A stretch of 8,357 nt of DNA from Nanobdellota archaeon (lineage in GTDB: Archaea; Nanobdellota; Nanobdellia; SCGC-AAA011-G17; GW2011-AR20), in NCBI GenBank assembly GCA_018819375.1, contig JAHJQH010000062.1:1-8357 (forward strand), read 5' to 3'. The notes under the pieces were generated by a model. The model was not told the origin of the DNA, searched no databases, and saw only the letters and a program-made list of their open reading frames with translations. The translations under genes and the position numbers were made by a program. This document shows, in pieces, positions 5,665-8,357 of the stretch. Numbering within the stretch: the first letter of the stretch is position 1; every line of letters begins with the position of its first letter.

Positions 5665-5672
5665 TATTTAAA
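5665..5672 (-). promoter_or_regulatory. TATA box of ftsZ
   Basis: On the minus strand this reads TTTAAATA, centred about 28 nt before the ftsZ ATG at 5640. It sits in the 51-bp gap after the isomerase gene, so ftsZ need not rely on read-through. Confidence 0.55.
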
Positions 5673-5691
5673 TTTAATTATCCTGCAGTGA

Positions 5692-6390
5692 TTATTTTTG
5701 AGAAGCAGTAACTTTTTTAATGGGTTTTTTCTCTCCACCATCACTTTTCTTCTTAAATTCAACAAGTTTAAGAGTAGGAATCCTTTTCTTGATTTCTTCA
5801 GAAAGCTTTTTGTCAAATCCTTCTTTAATCTCAGCAAATATGATGGCGTGCCCATCCCTGATTTCAACAGAAAAATCTTTCAGTATATTTCTCAAAAACC
5901 CCTCAACCTTCTCTTTATCACTCTCAATACTCCTTATAATCTTGACATAATACTTCAAGACCTTGCCAGACAAGGGATGGTTAAAATCAACCAGTATTCT
6001 CCCACCACTAACAGATCTCACAGTTCCAACCACACCATCAAAACTAAATTGCACCCCTGGAACAGGCCTGACGCCTCTTTCAGTAAAGATATTAAGAGGA
6101 ACTAACCTTATGAGCTCAGTCTTCTTCTTTCCAAAACCCTTTTCAGGAACAACCTCAAGCTCAATCTCAGAACCAATCTTGTTTCCAACAAGACCATCAT
6201 CAAGACCAGAAACCACATCCCTGTAACCAACACAAATAATAACAGGCCCATACTTGGAATCAGGCCGATAAATTCCCTCTTTCTTGGCAACTTCTGCATC
6301 AGTTAAGTCAAAAACCTTCTCTGTATCCCTGATTCTGCCAACATATTCAATCTCAACAAAATCTCCTTTCTTTATCTCTTCTTGCACCAT
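5692..6390 (-). CDS. FKBP-type peptidyl-prolyl isomerase, long archaeal form
   Basis: Cytoplasmic prolyl isomerase and chaperone of the archaeal SlyD-like FKBP26 type. The FKBP core begins with KKGDFVEIEYVGRI (7-20); VVSGLDDGLVG (59-69) is the usual active-site helix region, followed by EIELEVVPEKGFG (75-87). An insert-in-flap chaperone domain spans about 88-140 and ends in the highly typical ILVDFNHPLSGK (132-143). A separate C-terminal domain (about 155-215) and a lysine-rich tail make up the 232 residues; this domain separates the long archaeal forms from the short ones. No signal peptide or membrane segment is seen. The start at 6390 has a TATA box 26 nt upstream. It may aid folding of many proteins; its place next to ftsZ does not prove a link. 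Confidence 0.93.
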   Translation of the reverse strand: MVQEEIKKGDFVEIEYVGRIRDTEKVFDLTDAEVAKKEGIYRPDSKYGPVIICVGYRDVVSGLDDGLVGNKIGSEIELEVVPEKGFGKKKTELIRLVPLNIFTERGVRPVPGVQFSFDGVVGTVRSVSGGRILVDFNHPLSGKVLKYYVKIIRSIESDKEKVEGFLRNILKDFSVEIRDGHAIIFAEIKEGFDKKLSEEIKKRIPTLKLVEFKKKSDGGEKKPIKKVTASQK

Positions 6391-6411
6391 AAACTAAAAA
6401 TTTCCTTCATA

Positions 6412-6420
6412 TTATATAAA
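6412..6420 (-). promoter_or_regulatory. TATA box of the FKBP gene
   Basis: On the minus strand this reads TTTATATAA, centred 26 nt before the ATG at 6390. It is a near-ideal archaeal TATA box for a leaderless message. Confidence 0.65.
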
Positions 6421-6468
6421 CTTTATGTATCAAAGTGCCACCACTCCACAATAGGAAAAATGAAAAGC

Positions 6469-6476
6469 TTTTTAAA
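6469..6476 (+). promoter_or_regulatory. TATA box of the 6519-7163 gene
   Basis: TTTTTAAA lies about 46 nt before the ATG at 6519. Transcription would start near 6499 and leave a leader of about 20 nt that includes the G-rich ribosome site. Confidence 0.5.
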
Positions 6477-6507
6477 GGTTTAGTCCCACTAACTTCTATC
6501 CAATAAT

Positions 6508-6514
6508 GGGGGGT
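6508..6514 (+). promoter_or_regulatory. G-rich Shine-Dalgarno-like site
   Basis: GGGGGGT stands 4 nt before the ATG at 6519 and can pair with the 16S CCUCC end through one G-U pair. It supports that start over the ATG at 6506, which is out of frame and soon meets a stop. Confidence 0.5.
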
Positions 6515-6518
6515 AAAA

Positions 6519-7163
6519 ATGGTATCATGGAGAGAAAATGTTGACCCTTTGATAAAAGAGCATTTGGAAGCTCAGATAAGGGAAACAACAAAAAATCAAA
6601 GCACATATATGCAAGCAGACGAACCAGCTCTTGCTCAACTATGGGTATCAATTGCAAACTTATCAAAACAGCTGTTCAATCTGAATCTAAAAATAAAATA
6701 TATGGAAAAACTTGTAAAAGACACCTTGGAAAGATCAAGAGAAGTGCCAAAAGAAGAATCAGTTTCATTGGTGTTTAATTCTAAGCCAGAAAAAAATTCT
6801 AAGCCAGAAGAAGGGTTTAAAAAAATAAGAATAGGGGATAAAACCCTCATAGGCCAAATGGAAATGACACCAGGATATCTTCATTGGGTTGATGCGCAAG
6901 GAGGAGTATGGGAAATGCCTCCAAAAAGAAGGGGAGAAAGAAAAGGAAGCAGGACAAGAATAGGCGAAGTAGACATAGAACAAGGAACACTTCATTGGGT
7001 TGATGCGCAAGGAAGAATATGGGAAATGTCGCCAAAAAGAAGGAAGAAAGGAGTAAAAAACAAGAAGAAAGTAATAAAGGTAGTTTCCAAAAAGAAAATA
7101 GCAAAAAAGAAAAAGCCAGTCAAGAAGAAGATAACAAGAAAAAAACAAAAAAAGAAGAGGTAA
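6519..7163 (+). CDS. Protein with two WVDAQG repeats and a lysine-rich tail (unknown)
   Basis: The 214-residue product has three parts. Residues 1-75 are mostly helical, with heptad-like leucines from about 40 to 71, and could dimerise. A charged linker holds a small tandem NSKPE repeat (87-98). Residues 110-138 and 147-175 are two copies of a unit built on LHWVDAQG, then G/R-x-WEM and PKRR, each probably a beta-hairpin unit. From 172 to the end, 27 of 43 residues are Lys or Arg, as in the tails of histone H1-like or other nucleic-acid-binding proteins. I do not recognise the family. There are no cysteines, signal peptide or membrane segments. It has its own promoter and may be co-transcribed with the two small genes downstream. 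The tail suggests DNA or RNA contact, which is inference. Confidence 0.85.
   Translation: MVSWRENVDPLIKEHLEAQIRETTKNQSTYMQADEPALAQLWVSIANLSKQLFNLNLKIKYMEKLVKDTLERSREVPKEESVSLVFNSKPEKNSKPEEGFKKIRIGDKTLIGQMEMTPGYLHWVDAQGGVWEMPPKRRGERKGSRTRIGEVDIEQGTLHWVDAQGRIWEMSPKRRKKGVKNKKKVIKVVSKKKIAKKKKPVKKKITRKKQKKKR
6880..7016 (+). repeat. In-gene DNA repeat, 111-bp period
   Basis: Two stretches, near 6880-6904 and 6991-7015, are almost identical over about 24 bp and encode LHWVDAQG. The surrounding repeats are clearly diverged. Such local identity points to selection on this core or to gene conversion between the two units. Confidence 0.75.
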
Positions 7164-7165
7164 CT

Positions 7166-7201
7166 CATTTAGATTAAGTCAATACATTTAGATTAAGTCA
7201 A
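7166..7201 (+). promoter_or_regulatory. 17-bp tandem direct repeat before the 7214 gene
   Basis: CATTTAGATTAAGTCAA occurs at 7166-7182 and 7185-7201, a 19-bp period, and fills most of the 50-bp gap between two genes. The second copy includes a weak TATA-like TTTAGATT about 24 nt before the ATG at 7214. It could be a pair of regulator sites or a slippage duplication of a promoter. Confidence 0.5.
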
Positions 7202-7213
7202 CAATAAAGTAAA

Positions 7214-7606
7214 ATGACACGAAAAAAATTCCCCCCTGTTGATAAACTCTTCAGGGCTTTAAAAGAAAATACTCCAAAAGCATATCATTCTTGTAATTAT
7301 CACACTTTGTCTCTTGAGTTATATCTTTGGCAAAACAGTGAGAATAACATTCACGCAGGAATAGGATTAGGAATAACCAAACATCCTGAACAAAGGAAAA
7401 GTATGAGGTATATGGGGCGTTTTAACCATCTTAATGAAAAAGGTGTGCCAGATTCAATAGTGGTAACTATGGATATAGTGGATGAAATAAAAGGACACAT
7501 GGTAAACACTAAGGAAAAAAAGAGGGAGATATACAATTATTTAGAATCTCATTTAGTGATTCCAGCTCTTAAGGATTTAGAAGAAAAAATAGAAAACAGC
7601 GGTTAA
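7214..7606 (+). CDS. Small protein, paralog of the next gene (unknown)
   Basis: The 130-residue product matches no family I recognise. It is soluble, with no signal peptide or membrane segment. The N-terminus is basic (MTRKKF). A strand-like stretch LSLELYLWQNSENNIHAGI (32-50) and a C-terminal helix with HLVIPALKDLEEKIE (113-127) match two segments of the following gene, LLIWKNSPWIRTGI and TLVSPALNIFSKKLE. The two are therefore likely diverged duplicates with a shared fold. This copy is longer in the middle (about 55-105). Codons end in T more often than in radB, hinting at foreign origin. It lies 50 bp after the lysine-tailed gene and 8 bp before its paralog. No Shine-Dalgarno site is seen. 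Confidence 0.8.
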   Translation: MTRKKFPPVDKLFRALKENTPKAYHSCNYHTLSLELYLWQNSENNIHAGIGLGITKHPEQRKSMRYMGRFNHLNEKGVPDSIVVTMDIVDEIKGHMVNTKEKKREIYNYLESHLVIPALKDLEEKIENSG

Positions 7607-7614
7607 GACTAAAA

Positions 7615-7923
7615 ATGATAACAAAAATAAGAGAAACTTTCACTAATGCCGCCGGACCAAAAGTCCAATATGGGCAGGTTATTGAAGGATATGAGATAAA
7701 ATTATTAATCTGGAAAAACAGCCCTTGGATAAGAACAGGAATAGAAATTCCGGAAAAAGGAAAGCAATATTTTCTAAGTTCCTACAAAACGATTCCGAAC
7801 CAAAACAAATTAGCAAGTGAGATTCTGGATAAGATAACAGGTTCGCATCAAACAATAAGAGACACTTTAGTAAGTCCTGCCCTTAATATTTTCAGTAAAA
7901 AATTAGAAGGTATATTATCATAA
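7615..7923 (+). CDS. Small protein, paralog of the previous gene (unknown)
   Basis: The 102-residue product is the shorter partner of the gene at 7214. Shared parts are a central strand pair (YEIKLLIWKNSPWIRTGI, 26-43) and the C-terminal helix with TLVSPAL (84-90). The pattern of beta strands followed by an amphipathic C-terminal helix suggests a small alpha/beta domain that may pair with its paralog. The ATG is 8 nt after the previous stop, so the two are almost surely in one transcript; no Shine-Dalgarno site is visible. No motif points to an enzyme. A toxin-antitoxin or heteromer role is possible but unsupported. Confidence 0.8.
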   Translation: MITKIRETFTNAAGPKVQYGQVIEGYEIKLLIWKNSPWIRTGIEIPEKGKQYFLSSYKTIPNQNKLASEILDKITGSHQTIRDTLVSPALNIFSKKLEGILS

Positions 7924-7972
7924 AAACACCATACACATAAAAAACCACACCACATAAAAACATCACAACAAT
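7924..7972. other. G-free spacer
   Basis: These 49 bases contain no G on the + strand and are mostly A and C. ACATAAAAA occurs twice. No gene or hairpin is seen. It resembles the 4440-4548 spacer in composition. Confidence 0.6.
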
Positions 7973-7973
7973 G

Positions 7974-7981
7974 TTTATAAA
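7974..7981 (+). promoter_or_regulatory. TATA box of the 8004 gene
   Basis: TTTATAAA is centred about 26 nt before the ATG at 8004, a good leaderless promoter that separates this gene from the pair upstream. Confidence 0.65.
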
Positions 7982-8003
7982 CACCTCCTAATTCTGATTA
8001 AAA

Positions 8004-8357
8004 ATGGAACTCGTAGCCTGCCTTAGCACAGGAAAAGGAACTTGGGCCCAGGTTTCCCAATTGATAAAACAAGGAGATTGGACCAAGATTTATCTAATCA
8101 CAAATGAGTTCGGAAAGGAAAACTTCACAAAAGATCAAAAAACAGAGCTTATCCCCATCAATGATAAGCAGGAAGTCAATGAGATGAGGGATGAAATAAT
8201 AACAAAACTAAGACCTCTGATAAAAACACCAGAAGTCGCTGTCAACATCACTTCCGGCACAGGAAAAGAGCACACCGCACTCATCACTGCCCTTCTCAAG
8301 CTCGGCCTCTCAATCAGGTTCTACACAAACACCAAGAGTGGCGTGGAAGAGATTTAA
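8004..8357 (+). CDS. Small Rossmann-like protein resembling a lone CARF domain
   Basis: The 117-residue product reads as alternating strands and helices: MELVACLSTGKGTW (1-14), helix, KIYLITNEFG (28-37), helix, TELIPIN (47-53), helix (57-73), EVAVNITSGTGKEH (77-90), helix TALITALLKLG, SIRFYTN (103-109). The glycine-rich loop NITSGTG after the fourth strand is placed like the N-x-T/S-G-G-T-K loop of CARF domains (Csa3, Csx1/Csm6), which bind cyclic oligoadenylates; the STGKG loop after strand 1 is placed like CARF motif I. No winged helix, HEPN or nuclease domain is attached, so if it is a CARF it would be a stand-alone sensor or ring nuclease. No cas gene or CRISPR is in the window. The CARF reading is from pattern only; another Rossmann-like family is possible. 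The frame ends at the last base of the window with TAA. Confidence 0.8.
   Translation: MELVACLSTGKGTWAQVSQLIKQGDWTKIYLITNEFGKENFTKDQKTELIPINDKQEVNEMRDEIITKLRPLIKTPEVAVNITSGTGKEHTALITALLKLGLSIRFYTNTKSGVEEI

Noticed and set aside
6506..6547. Short frame from the ATG at 6506
   Set aside because: It is out of frame with the 6519 gene and stops after about 12 codons; its G-run serves better as a ribosome site.
6765..7148. Hydrophobic frames opposite the lysine-rich gene
   Set aside because: Phe/Leu/Ser-rich sequence is the expected antisense of Lys/Glu codons; it is not a membrane protein.

Overview
The window looks like a piece of a small-genome archaeon, probably of the DPANN group (Woesearchaeota/Pacearchaeota-like; lineage inferred, not proven). 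Archaeal markers are a short histone-fold protein, RadB, a long archaeal-type FKBP isomerase, an archaeal tRNA-Val-like sequence, and TATA boxes centred about 26-28 nt before most start codons, which implies leaderless mRNAs. The aspartyl-tRNA synthetase is of the bacterial type, suggesting an old gene transfer. The DNA is AT-rich, and several spacers have almost no G on the + strand.

Layout. 1-139: two copies of the 3' half of a tRNA-Val(CAC), 95 bp apart, with no clear 5' half. 140-599: a gene-free, C-rich and G-poor stretch with degenerate direct repeats and two 19-nt palindromes. 600-1019 (+): a small protein with four CxxC knuckles. 1061-1276 (-): archaeal histone. 1309-1461 (-): a coding-like remnant, probably the tail of a broken gene. 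1503-2372 (+): a five-repeat protein with a C-terminal zinc ribbon and codon use unlike its neighbours. 2365-3714 (-): bacterial-type AspRS lacking the GAD insertion domain. 3787-4428 (+): RadB, divergent from aspS. 4549-5640 (-): FtsZ. 5692-6390 (-): FKBP-type prolyl isomerase. 6519-7163 (+): unknown protein with two WVDAQG repeats and a very lysine-rich tail. 7214-7606 and 7615-7923 (+): two small adjacent genes that look like diverged paralogs. 8004-8357 (+): small Rossmann-like protein resembling a stand-alone CARF domain.

How the genes relate. The recognisable genes are housekeeping: chromatin (histone), recombination (RadB), translation (AspRS, tRNA-Val), division (FtsZ) and protein folding (FKBP). 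Most have their own promoter, so the region is a set of single-gene units, not a long operon. The accessory part is the repeat protein at 1503 and the stretch from 6519 to the end. No CRISPR array, transposase or integrase is visible. The best leads for undescribed biology are the tRNA-half duplication, the paired unknown genes at 7214-7923, the CARF-like protein, and the two internally repeated proteins.
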